A DNA stretch of 64,000 bases from Lucinisca nassula (Eukaryota; Mollusca; Bivalvia; Lucinida; Lucinidae), in assembly GCA_963580285.1 (NCBI GenBank), contig OY757019.1, positions 64,748,587 to 64,812,586 of the forward strand, in the 5' to 3' direction. A program made the translations under genes and the position numbers. Position 1 is the stretch's first letter, and each line of letters opens with the position of its first letter. Below the pieces are notes generated by a model. That model was not told the DNA's origin and made no database searches. It saw only the letters and a list, made by a program, of their open reading frames with translations. Below are positions 20,480-32,346 of the stretch, one piece after another.

Positions 20480-23400
20480 GTATATATATGGTTTTGGGGT
20501 GGGGATCTAAACGGTTTCTGAGATATTGGGCCTTTTACGAAGTGGATGGGGGTGGGTATCGGCCCGGCACATCCCAGGGTACCCCCAGTTTGGTGTCACT
20601 GAATGCGTCTTATCATAAGAAAAAAAAATATATATATAGTTTAGGGGTGGGGATCTGAATGGCTTCTGAGATATATGAAGTGGAGGGTTGGGGCATGGCC
20701 CCGGCGCACCCTAGGTTGAAATCACTGAATGCGCCTATCATAAGATACAAGAATATGTATGGTTTAGGGGCTGGGATCTGAACGGTTTCTGAGATATTGG
20801 GCCTTTTACGAAGTGGAGGGAGAGGGGATCCCCAGGTTGGTGTCACATAATGTGTCTTATCATAAGAAACAAGAATATATATGGCTTTGGGATGGGGATC
20901 TGGATGGTTTCCAAGATATATGGCCTTTTATGAAGTGGAGGGGTGGGGCATGGCCCCGGCGCACCCTGCGAGACCCCTAGGTTGGTATCACTGAATGCGT
21001 CGTAGCATAAGACACAAAAATACATATGGTTTTGGGGTGGGGATCTAAACGGTTTCTGAGATATTTGGCCTTTTACGAAGTGGAGGGGGTGGGGCATGGG
21101 CCCGGCACATCCCAGGGTACCCCCAGTTTGGTGTCACTGAATGCGTCTTATCATAAGAAAAAAAAATATATATATAGTTTAGGGGTGGGGATCTGAATGG
21201 CTTCTGAGATATATGAAGTGGAGGGTTGGGGCATGGCCCCGGCGCACCCTAGGTTGAAATCACTGAATGCGCCTATCATAAGATACAAGAATATGTATGG
21301 TTTAGGGGCTGGGATCTGAACGGTTTCTGAGATATTGGACCTTTTACGAAGAGGAGGGGGTGGGGCAAGGCACAGGCACATCCCAGGGGGTCCACAGGTT
21401 GGTGTCACTGAATGTGTCTTATCATAAGAAACAAGAATATATATGGTTTGTGGTGGGGATCTGGATGGTTTCCGAGATATATGAAGTGGATGGGTGGGAC
21501 ATGGCCCCGGCGCACCCTGCGAGACCCCTAGGTTGGTATCACTGAATGCGTCGTAGCATAAGACATAAGAATACATATGGTTTTGGTGTGGGGATCTAAA
21601 CGGTTTCTGAGATATTGGGCCTTTTACGAAGTGGAGGGGGTGGGGCATGGGCCCGGCACATCCCAGGGTACCCCCAGTTTGGTGTCACTGAATGCGTCTT
21701 ATCATAAGAAAAAAAGAATATATATAGTTTAGGGGTGGGGATCTGAATGGCTTCTGAGATATATGAAGTGGAGGGTTGGGGCATGGCCCCGGCGCACCCT
21801 AGGTTGAAATCACTGAATGCGCCTATCATAAGATGCAAGAATATGTATGGTTTAGGGGCTGGGATCTGAACGGTTTCTGAGATATTGGACCTTTCACGAA
21901 GAGGAGGGGGTGGGGCAAGGCACAGGCACATCCCAGGGGGTCCACAGGTTGGTGTCACTGAATGTGTCTTATCATAAGAAACAAGAATATATATGGTTTG
22001 TGGTGGGGATCTGGATGGTTTCCGAGATATATCGCCTTTTATGAAGTGGAGGGGTGGGGCATGGGCCCAACACATCCCAGGGGACCCCTAGTTTTGTGTC
22101 ACTGAATGCGTCTTATTATAAGAAAAAAATAATATATATGGTTTAGGGGTGGGGATCTGAATGGCTTCTGAGATATATGAAGTAGAGGGGCGGGGCATGG
22201 CCCCGGCGCACCCTAGGTTGAAATCACTGAATGCGTCTTATCATAAGGTACAAGAATATGTATGGTTTAGGGGTGGGGATCTGAACGTTTTCTCAGATAT
22301 TGGGCCTTTTACGAAGTGGAGGGGTGTGGCAAGTCCCAAGCACATCCTAGGAGATCCCCAGGTTGGTGTCACTGAATGTGTCTTATCATAAGAAACAAGA
22401 ATATATATGGCTTTGGGATGGGGATCTGGATGGTTTCCGAGATATATCGCCTTTTATGAAGTGGAGGGGTGGAGCATGGCCCCGTCGCACCCTGGGAGAC
22501 CCCTGGGTTGGTATCACTGAATGCGTCTTATCATAAGAAACAAGAATATATATGGTTTTGGGGTGGGAATCTAAACGGTTTCTGAGATATTGGGCCTTTT
22601 ACGAAGTGGAGGGGGTGGGGCATGGGCCCGGCACATCCCAGGGGAACCCTAGTTTGGGGTCACTGAATGCATCTTATCATAAGAAAAAAAAGAATATATA
22701 TGGTTTAGGGGTAGGGATCTGAATGGCTTCTGAGATACTTGAAGTGGAGGGGTGGGGCATGGCCCCGGCGCACCCTAGGTTGAAATCACCGAATGCGTCT
22801 TATCATAATGTTCAAGAATATGTATGGTTTAGGGGCTGGGATCTGAACGGTTTCTGAGATATTGGACCTTTTACGAAGAGGACGGGTGGGGCAAGGCACA
22901 GGTACATCCCAGGGGGTCCACAGGTTGGTGTCACTGAATGTGTCTTATCATAAGAAACAAAAATATATATGGTTTGTGGTGGGGATCTGGATGGTTTCCG
23001 AGATATATCGCCTTTTATGAAGTGGAGGGGTGGGACATGGCCCCGGCGCACCCTGCGAGACCCCTAGGTTGGTATCACTGAATGCGTCGTAGCATGAGAC
23101 ACAAGAATACATATGGTTTTGGGGTCGGGATCTAAACGGTTTCTGAGATATTGGGCCTTTTACGTAGTGGAGGGGGTGGGGCATGGGCCCGGCACATCCC
23201 AGGGTACCCCCAGTTTGGTGTCACTAAATGCGTCTTATCATAAGAAAAAAGAAATATATATAGTTTAGGGGTGGGGATCTGAATGGCTTCTGAGATATAT
23301 GAAGTGGAGGGTTGGGGCATGGCCCCGGCGCACCCTAGGTTGAAATCACTGAATGCGCCTATCATAAGATACAAGAATATGTATGGTTTAGGGGCTGGGA

Positions 23401-26400
23401 TCTGAACGGTTTATGAGATATTGGACCTTTTACGAAGAGGAGGGGTTGGGCATGGCACAGGCACATCCCAGGGGGGTCCACAGGTTGGTGTCACTGAATG
23501 TGTCTTATCATAAGAAACAAGAATATATATGGTTTGTGGTGGGGATCTGGATGGTTTCCGAGATATATCGCCTTTTATGAAGTGGAGGGATGGGACATGG
23601 GCCCGACACATCCCAGGGGACCCCTAGTTTTGTGTGACTGAATGACCCATCTTCTTTCTTATGAATGTTTTCATTGCTCTTAAAGGAACTCTTTTTTTAT
23701 TTTTATTATTATAAGAAAAAAATAATATATATGGTTTAGGGGTGGGGATCTGAATGGCTTCTGAGATATATGAAATAGAGGGGCGGGGCATGGCCCCGGC
23801 GCACCCTAGGTTGAAATCACTGAATGCGTCTTATCATAAGGTACAAGAATATGTATGGTTTAGGGGTGGGGATCTGAACGTTTTCTCAGATATTGGGCCT
23901 TTTACGAAGTGGAGGGGTGTGGCAAGTCCCAAGCACATCCTAGGAGATCCCCAGGTTGGTGTCACTGAATGTGTCTTATCATAAGAAACAAGAATATATA
24001 TATGGCTTTGGGATGGGGATCTGGATGGTTTCCGAGATATATCGCCTTTTATGAAGTGGAGGGGTGGGGCATGGCCCCGTCGCACCCTGGGAGACCCCTG
24101 GGTTGGTATCACTGAATGCGTCTTATCATAAGAAACAAGAATATATATGGTTTTGGGGTGGGAATCTAAACGGTTTCTGAGATATCGGGCCTTTTACGAA
24201 GTGGCGGGGTGGGGCATGGGCCCGGCACATCCCAGGGGAACCCTAGTTTGGGGTCACTGAATGCATCTTATCATAAGAAAAAAATAATATATATGGTTTA
24301 GGGGTAGGAATCTGAATGGCTTCTGAGATACTTGAAGTGGAGGGGATTTAAATCACCGAATGCGTCTTATCATAAGGTACAAGAATATGTATGGTTTAGG
24401 GGTGGGGATCTGAACGGTTTCTGAGATATTGGGCCTTTTACGAAGTGGAGGGATAGGGGCAAGGCCCAGGCACATCATAGGGGATCCCCAGGTTGGTGTC
24501 ACTGAATGTGACTTATCATAAGAAACAAGAATACATGTATGTATGGCTTTGGGATGGGGATCTGGATGGTTTCCGAGATATATCGCCTTCATATAAAAAA
24601 GTGGAGGGGTGGGGCATGGGCCCTGCACATCCCAGGGGACCCTCAGGTTGTGTCTTATCATAAGAAACAAGAATATATATATGGTTTTGGGGTGGGGATC
24701 TTGATGGTTTCCGAGATATATCGCCTTCATATAAAAAGTGGAGGGGTTGGGCATGGCCCCGGCGCACACTGGGAGACCCCTAGGTTGGAATCACTGAATG
24801 CGTCTTAGCATAAGAAACAAGAATATATATGTTTTTGGGGTGGGGTCTAAACGCTTTCTGAGATATTGGGCCTTTTACGAAGTGGAGGGGGTGGGGCATG
24901 GGCCCTGAACATCCGCGGGAACCCCCAGGTTGGTGTCACTGAATGCGTCTCATCATAAGAAAAAAGAATATATATGGTTTAGGGGTTGGTATCTGAATGG
25001 CTTCTGAGTTATATGAATTGGAGGGTTGGGGTTCTAGGTCCCGGCGCACCTTAGATTTAAATCACTGCATGCGTCTTATCATAAGGTACAAGAATATGTA
25101 TGGTTCAGGGGTGGGGATCTGAACGGTTTCTGAGATATTGGACCTTTTACGAAGTGGAGGGTGTGGGCATGGCCCAGGCACATCCCAGGGGATCCCCAGG
25201 TTGGTGTCACTGAATATGTCTTATCATAAGAATCAAGAACATATATGTCTTTCGGATGGGGATCTGGATGGTTTCCGAGATATATCACCTTTTATTAAGT
25301 GGTGGGGTGGGGCATGGCCCCGGCGCACCCTGGGAGACCCCCAGGTTGGTATCACTGAATGCGTCTTATCATAAGAAACAAGAATACATATGGTTTTGGG
25401 GTGGGGATCTAAACGATTTCTGAGATATTTGGCCTTTTACGAAGTGGAGGGGGTGGGGCATGGGCCCGGCACATCCCAGGGGACCCCCAGTTTGATGTCA
25501 CTAAATGCGTCTTATCATAAGAAAAAAAAAAAGAATATATATGGTTTAGGGGTGGGGATCTGATATATGAAGTGGAGGGGTGGGGCATGGACTCGGCGCA
25601 CCCTAGGTTGAAATCACTGAATGCGTCTTATTATAAGGTACAAGAATATGTATGGTTTAGGGGTGGGGATCTATACGATTTCTGAGATATTGGGCCTTTT
25701 ACGAAGTGGAGGGGGTGGGGCATGGGCCCGGCACATCCCAGGGTCCCCCAGTTTGGTGTCACTAAATGCGTCTTATCATAAGAAAAAAAGAATATATATG
25801 GTTTAGGGGTGGGGATCTGAAGGGCTTCTGAGATATATGAAGTGGAGGGGCCCCGGCGCACCCGAGGTTGAAATCACTGAATGCGTCTTATCATATGGTA
25901 CAAGAATATGTATGGTTTAGGTGGGGGAATCTGAACGGTTTCTGAGATATTGGGCCTTTTATAGAGTGGTGGTGGTGGGGTAAGGCCCAGGCACATCCTA
26001 GGAGATCCCCAGGTTGGTGCCACTGAATGTGTCTTATTATAAGAAACAAGAATATATATGGCTTTCGGATGGGGATCTGGATGGTTTCCGAGATATATCG
26101 CCTTTTATGAAGTGGAGGGGTGGGGCATGGCCCCGGCGCACCCTGGGAGACCCCTAGTTTGGTATCAGTGAATGCGTCTTATCATAAGAAACAAGAATAC
26201 ATATGGTTTTGGGGTGAGGATCTAAACGGTTTCTGAGATATTGGGCCTTTTACGAAGTGGAGGAGTTGGGGCATGGGCAAAGGCACATCACAGGGAACCC
26301 CTAGTTTGGTGTCACTCATTGCGTCTTATCATAAGGTACAAGAACATGTATGGCTTAGGGGTGGGGATATGAACGGTTTCTGAGATGTTGGGCAGTCAGC

Positions 26401-26539
26401 GGGTGGGGCAAGGCCCAGGCACATCCTAGGGGATCCCCAGGTTGGTGTCACTGAATGTGCCTTATCATAAGAAACAAGAATGTATATGGCTTTGGGATGG
26501 GGATCTGGAGGGTTCACGAGATATATCGCCTTCATATAA
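20480..26539. repeat. Tandem array, ~145-bp units in 4-unit higher-order pattern
   Basis: Units begin CTTATCATAAG and run through GAATATATATGGTTT, GGGGTGGGGATCT, GAGATAT, CTTTTAYGAAGTGGAGG, GGGGCATGG and a CGGCRCATCCCAGG/CGGCGCACCCT region to TCACTGAATGYGT. Four variants can be told apart: A (...CTAAACGG...GGCCCGGCACATCC, ~145 bp), B (...CTGAATGGCTTC...GGCGCACCC, ~125 bp), C (...CTGAACGG...GGCACATCC, ~146 bp) and D (...CTGGATGGTTTCC...GGCGCACCC, ~143 bp). The A-B-C-D cycle of ~560 bp recurs with occasional hybrid or missing units. Open frames are frequent but merely reflect unit sequence. Other blocks of the family lie at 28.1-32.3, 34.2-35.5, 38.8-40.9, 44.3-50.4 and 59.4-62.1 kb. Confidence 0.9.
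23643..23705 (+). mobile_element. Fragment of the 383-bp ribozyme repeat
   Basis: About 63 bases inside the array match the ribozyme repeat from TGACCCATCTTCTTTC to GGAACTC plus its AT-rich edge. The start coincides with the base after the predicted hammerhead cleavage site. It replaces CGTCTT of the array unit and is absent from the duplicated segment at 29.5 kb. Confidence 0.75.
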
Positions 26540-28139
26540 ACAAGAGGGCCCAGAGGGCCCTGAGTCGCTCACCTGAGATTTGTGTCTCCAGTATATTCTA
26601 GGCCCGAGGGCTATAATTTGAACAAACTTGGAAATGGTCCACTAGATGAAGCTTCATACCGAATATCAAAGACCTGGACCTTCTGGTTTCAGACAAGAAG
26701 ATTTTTAAAGGTTTTCCCTATATAAGCCTATGAAAATTGTTTGTTTGTTTGATTTGAGGTTTAACGTCCCCGTCAACACTGTAAAGGTCATTTTGGAGAC
26801 GTTGCTTCCATTTTTGTGGGACTTTTACCCGACATTGAGATGAAATGACATCTCAAGCCCTGTCGCCCAATGAAACCAATAGGGTTTATTAGCATGGACG
26901 GTCCGCCTCGCACCGCGGTTCAAGGACAGGCTTAGATCCTCTAAGCGGTTTACCAGTACTAGTGTGCGGGCCGGATTCAGCTCTGCGTGGAAGCATCATG
27001 CAGCCCATATATTTCTTCAAGCCCCAAGCCTATGAAAAACCAAAGGGTCCCGGGGTGGGGGCATTTTTGGCCCCAGGGCTATAATTTGAACAATCTTGAA
27101 AGAGGTCCACTAGATGAAGCTTCACACTTAATTCCAAAGATCTGGGCCTTGCGGTTTCAGAGAAGAAGATTTTTAAAGATTTTCCCTGTATAAGCCTATG
27201 TAAAACCAAAGGCCCCAGGGGCGGGGGCATTTTTGGCCCCAAGGCTATAATTTGAACAATCTTAGTAAAGGTCCACCAGGTAAAGCTTCACACCAAATAT
27301 TAAAGACCTGGGCCTTGTGAAGAAGAAGATTTTGTTAATGATTTTCCCTATATAAGCCTACATGTATGTAAAACCATAGGCCCCCGGGGCGGGGGCATTT
27401 TGGCCCCCAGGGCTATAATTTGAACAATCTTGTTAGAGGTCCACTAGATGAAGCTTCACACCAAATATCAAAGATCTGGTCATTGCGGTTTCAGAGAAGA
27501 AGAATTTTAAAGATTTTCCCTGTATAAGCCTATGTAAAACCATAGCCCCCCGGGGCGGGGGCATTTTTGGCCCAAAGGCTATAATATGAACAATCTTAGT
27601 AGAGGTCCACCAGGTAAAGCTTCACACCAAATATTAAAGACCTGGGCCTTGTGGTTTCAGAGAAGAAGATTTTTTAATGATTTTCCCTATATAAGCCTAT
27701 GTAAAACCATAGGCCCCGGGGCGGGGGCATTTTGGCCCCCAGGGCTATAATTTGAACAATCTTGAAAGAGGTCCACTAGATGAAGCTTCAGACCAAATAT
27801 CAAAGATCTGTGCCTTGCGGTTTCAGAGAAGAAGATTTTTAAAGATTTTCCCAGTATAAGCCTATGTAAAACCAAAGGCCTCCGGGGCGGGGGCATTTTT
27901 GGTCCAAAGGCTATAATTTGAACAATTTTAGTATTGGTCCACCAGGTAAAGCTTCACACCAAATATTAAAGACCTGGGCCTTGTGGTTTCAGAGAAGATT
28001 TTTTAATGATTTTCCCTATATAAGCCTATGTAAAACCAAAGGCCCCCGGGGCGGGGGCATTTTGGCCCCAGGGCCATAATTTGAACATCTTGGTAGAGGT
28101 CCACTAGATGAAGCTAAATATCAAATATCGATGACCTGG
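26540..28139 (+). mobile_element. Short element copy 1 (ACAAGAGG...), 3'-truncated
   Basis: It starts ACAAGAGGGCCCAGAGGGCC, a palindrome, with GCTCACC at 26,567-26,573. A core of about seven tandem ~165-bp units follows (27,039-28,139; recurring ATAATTTGAACAATCTT and GTCCACTAGATGAAGCTTC). A SINE-like insert sits at 26,737-27,025. The copy stops at 28,139 in mid-unit and passes straight into array sequence, so the 3' terminus seen in copy 2 is missing. No protein is encoded. Confidence 0.8.
26737..27025 (-). mobile_element. SINE-like retroposon, 13-bp TSD
   Basis: The 289-bp insert is flanked by AAGCCTATGAAAA on both sides (26,724-26,736 and 27,026-27,038). On the minus strand it ends GACGTTAAACCTCAAATC followed by (AAAC)n, a 3' end seen in molluscan short retroposons. 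No clear tRNA head is visible. The same insert exists in the duplicate at 32,544-32,832, so it predates the duplication. Confidence 0.75.
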
Positions 28140-29080
28140 TTTAGGGGTGGGGATCTGAACGGTTTCTGATTCCTTTTACGAAGTGGAGGGGGTGGGGCAA
28201 GGCCCATGCACATCCCAGGGGATCCCCAGGTTGGTGTCACTGAATGTGTCTTATCATAAGAAACAAGAATATATGTGGCTTTGGGATGGGGATCAGGATG
28301 GTTTCCGAGATGTATCGCCTTTTATGAAGTTGAGGGGTAGGGCATGGCCCCGGCGCACCCTGGGAGACCCCTAGGTTGGTATCACTGAATGCGTCTTATC
28401 ATGAGAAACAAGAATACATATGGTTTTGGGGTGGGGATCTAAACGGTTTCTGAGATATTGGGCCTTTTTACGAAGTGGAGGGGTTGGGGCATGGAACCGG
28501 CACATTCCAGGGGACCACCAGTTTGGTGTCACTAAATGCGTCTTATCAAAAGAAAAAAAAAGAATATATATGGTTTAGGGGTGGGGATCTGAATGGCTTC
28601 TGAGATATATGAAGTGGAGGGATGGGGCATGGCCCCGGCGCACCCTAGGTTGAAATCACTGAATGTCTTATCATAAGGTACAAGAATATGTATAGTTTAG
28701 GGGTGGGGATCTGAACGGTTTCTGATTCCTTTTACGAAGTGGAGGGGATGGGGCAAGGCCCATGCACATCCCAGGGGATCCCCAGGTTGGTGTCACTGAA
28801 TGTGTCTTATCATAAGAAACAAGAATATATGTGGCTTTGGGATGGGGATCAGGATGGTTTCCGAGATGTATCGCCTTTTATGAAGTTGAGGGGTAGGGCA
28901 TGGCCCCGGCGCACCCTGGGAGACCCCTAGGTTGGTATCACTGAATGCGTCTTATCATGAGAAACAAGAATACATATGGTTTTGGGGTGGGGATCTAAAC
29001 GGTTTCTGAGATATTGGGCCTTTTACGAAGTGGAGGGGTTGGGGCATGGAACCGGCACATCCCAGGGGACCACCAGTTTG
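28140..29080. repeat. Array block nearly identical to 47.19-48.14 kb
   Basis: Two ~556-bp array cycles. They share private variants with the 47-kb block: the TTTTTACG run, CACATTCCAG, GATCAGGATGG, and CTGATTCCTTTTACG in place of CTGAGATATTGG. It begins exactly at the breakpoint that truncates short element copy 1. Confidence 0.85.
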
Positions 29081-32000
29081 GTGTCACTCAATGCGTCTTA
29101 TCATAAGAAAAAAGAAATATATATAGTTTAGGGGTGGGGATCTGAATGGCTTCTTAGATATATGAAGTGGAGGGATGGGGCATGGCCCCGGCGCACCCTA
29201 GGTTGAAATCACTGAATGCGCCTATCATAAGATACAAGAATATGTATGGTTTAGGGGCTGGGATCTTAACGGTTTATGAGATATTGGACCTTTTACGAAG
29301 AGGAGGGGTTGGGCAAGGCACAGGCACATCCCAGGGGGTCCACAGGTTGGTGTCACTGAATGTGTCTTATCATAAGAAACAAGAATATATATGGTTTGTG
29401 GTGGGGATCTGGATGGTTTCCGAGATATATCGCCTTTTATGAAGTGGAGGGATGGGACATGGGCCCGACACATCCCAGGGGACCCCTAGTTTTGTGTGAC
29501 TGAATGCGTCTTAGAAAAAAATAATATATATGGTTTAGGGGTGGGGATCTGAATGGCTTCTGAGATATATGAAATAGAGGGGCGGGGCATGGCCCCGGCG
29601 CACCCTAGGTTGAAATCACTGAATGCGTCTTATCATAAGGTACAAGAATATGTATGGTTTAGGGGTGGGGATCTGAACGTTTTCTCAGATATTGGGCCTT
29701 TTACGAAGTGGAGGGGTGTGGCAAGTCCCAAGCACATCCTAGGAGATCCCCAGGTTGGTGTCACTGAATGTGTCTTATCATAAGAAACAAGAATATATAT
29801 ATGGCTTTGGGATGGGGATCTGGATGGCTTCCGAGATATATCGCCTTTTATGAAGTGGATGGGTGGGGCATGGCCCCGTCGCACCCTGGGAGACCCCTGG
29901 GTTGGTATCACTGAATGCGTCTTATCATAAGAAACAAGAATATATATGGTTTTGGGGTGGGAATCTAAACGGTTTCTGAGATATCGGGCCTTTTACGAAG
30001 TGGCGGGGTGGGGCATGGGCCCGGCACATCCCAGGGGAACCCTAGTTTGGGGTCACTGAATGCATCTTATCATAAGAAAAAAATAATATATATGGTTTAG
30101 GGGTAGGAATCTGAATGGCTTCTGAGATACTTGAAGTGGAGGGGATTTAAATCACCGAATGCGTCTTATCATAAGGTACAAGAATATGTATGGTTTAGGG
30201 GTGGGGATCTGAACGGTTTCTGAGATATTGGGCCTTTTACGAAGTGGAGGGATAGGGGCAAGGCCCAGGCACATCATAGGGGATCCCCAGGTTGCTGTCA
30301 CTGAATGTGACTTATCATAAGAAACAAGAATACATGTATGTATGGCTTTGGGATGGGGATCTGGATGGTTTCCGAGATATATCGCCTTCATATAAAAAAG
30401 TGGAGGGGTGGGGCATGGGCCCTGCACATCCCAGGGGACCCTCAGGTTGTGTCTTATCATAAGAAACAAGAATATATATATGGTTTTGGGGTGGGGATCT
30501 TGATGGTTTCCGAGATATATCGCCTTCATATAAAAAGTGGAGGGGTTGGGCATGGCCCCGGCGCACACTGGGAGACCCCTAGGTTGGAATCACTGAATGC
30601 GTCTTAGCATAAGAAACAAGAATATATATGTTTTTGGGGTGGGGTCTAAACGCTTTCTGAGATATTGGGCCTTTTACGAAGTGGAGGGGGTGGGGCATGG
30701 GCCCTGAACATCCGCGGGAACCCCAAGGTTGGTGTCACTGAATGCGTCTCATCATATGAAAAAAGAATATATATGGTTGGTTTAGGGGTGGGGATCTGAA
30801 TTATGAGTTATATGAATTGGAGGGTTGGGGTTCTTGGTCCCGGCGCACCTTAGATTTAAATCACTGCATGCGTCTTATCATAAGGTACAAGAATATGTAT
30901 GGTTCAGGGGTGGGGATCTGAACGGTTTCTGAGATATTGGACCTTTTACGAAGTGGAGGGTGTGGGCATGGCCCAGGCACATCCCAGGGGATCCCCAGGT
31001 TGGAGTCACTGAATATGTCTTATCATAAGAATCAAGAACATATATGTCTTTCGGATGGGGATCTGGATGGTTTCCGAGATATATCACCTTTTATTAAGTG
31101 GTGGGGTGGGGCATGGCCCCGGCGCACCCTGGGAGACCCCCAGGTTGGTATCACTGAATGCGTCTTATCATAAGAAACAAGAATACATATGGTTTTGGGG
31201 TGGGGATCTAAACGATTTCTGAGATATTTGGCCTTTTACGAAGTGGATGGGGTGTGGCATGGGCCCGGCACATCCCAGGGGACCCCCAGTTTGATGTCAC
31301 TAAATGCGTCTTATCATAAGAAAAAAAAAGAATATATATGGTTTAGGGGTGGGGATCTGATATATGAAGTGGAGGGGTGGGGCATGGACCCGGCGCACCC
31401 TAGGTTGAAATCACTGAATGCGTCTTATTATAAGGTACAAGAATATGTATGGTTTAGGGGTGGGGATCTATACGATTTCTGAGATATTGGGCCTTTTACG
31501 AAGTGGAGGGGGTGGGGCATGGGCCCGGCACATCCCAGGGTCCCCCAGTTTGGTGTCACTAAATGCGTCTTATCATAAGAAAAAAAGAATATATATGGTT
31601 TAGGGGTGGGGATCTGAAGGGCTTCTGAGATATATGAAGTGGAGGGGCCCCGGCGCACCCTAGGTTGAAATCACTGAATGCGTCTTATCATATGGTACAA
31701 GAATATGTATGGTATAGGTGGGGGAATCTGAACGGTTTCTGAGATATTGGGCCTTTTATAGAGTGGTGGTGTTGGGGTAAGGCCCAGGCACATCCTAGGA
31801 GATCCCCAGGTTGGTGCCACTGAATGTGTCTTATTATAAGAAACAAGAATATATATGGCTTTCGGATGGGGATCTGGATGGTTTCCGAGATATATCGCCT
31901 TTTATGAAGTGGAGGGGTGGGGCATGGCCCCGGCGCACCCTGGGAGACCCCTAGTTTGGTATCAGTGAATGCGTCTTATCATAAGAAACAAGAATACATA

Positions 32001-32346
32001 TGGTTTTGGGGTGAGGATCTAAACGGTTTCTGAGATATTGGGCCTTTTACGAAGTGGAGGAGTTGGGGCATGGGCAAAGGCACATCACAGGGAACCCCTA
32101 GTTTGGTGTCACTCAATGCGTCTTATCATAAGGTACAAGAATATGTATGGCTTAGGGGTGGGGATATGAACGGTTTCTGAGATGTTGGGCCTTTTACGAA
32201 GTTCAGCGGGTGGGGCAAGGCCCAGGCACATCCTAGGGGATCCCCAGGTTGGTGTCACTGAATGTGCCTTATCATAAGAAACAAGAATGTATATGGCTTT
32301 GGGATGGGGATCTGGAGGGTTCACGAGATATATCGCCTTCATATAA
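29081..32346. repeat. Tandem array, duplicated segment
   Basis: Array units collinear with 23.2-26.5 kb at an offset of 5,862 bases before 23.64 kb, 5,799 just after it, and 5,807 by 26.5 kb. Differences are scattered substitutions and small indels, including the 63-bp ribozyme-repeat fragment present only in the first copy. Confidence 0.88.
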
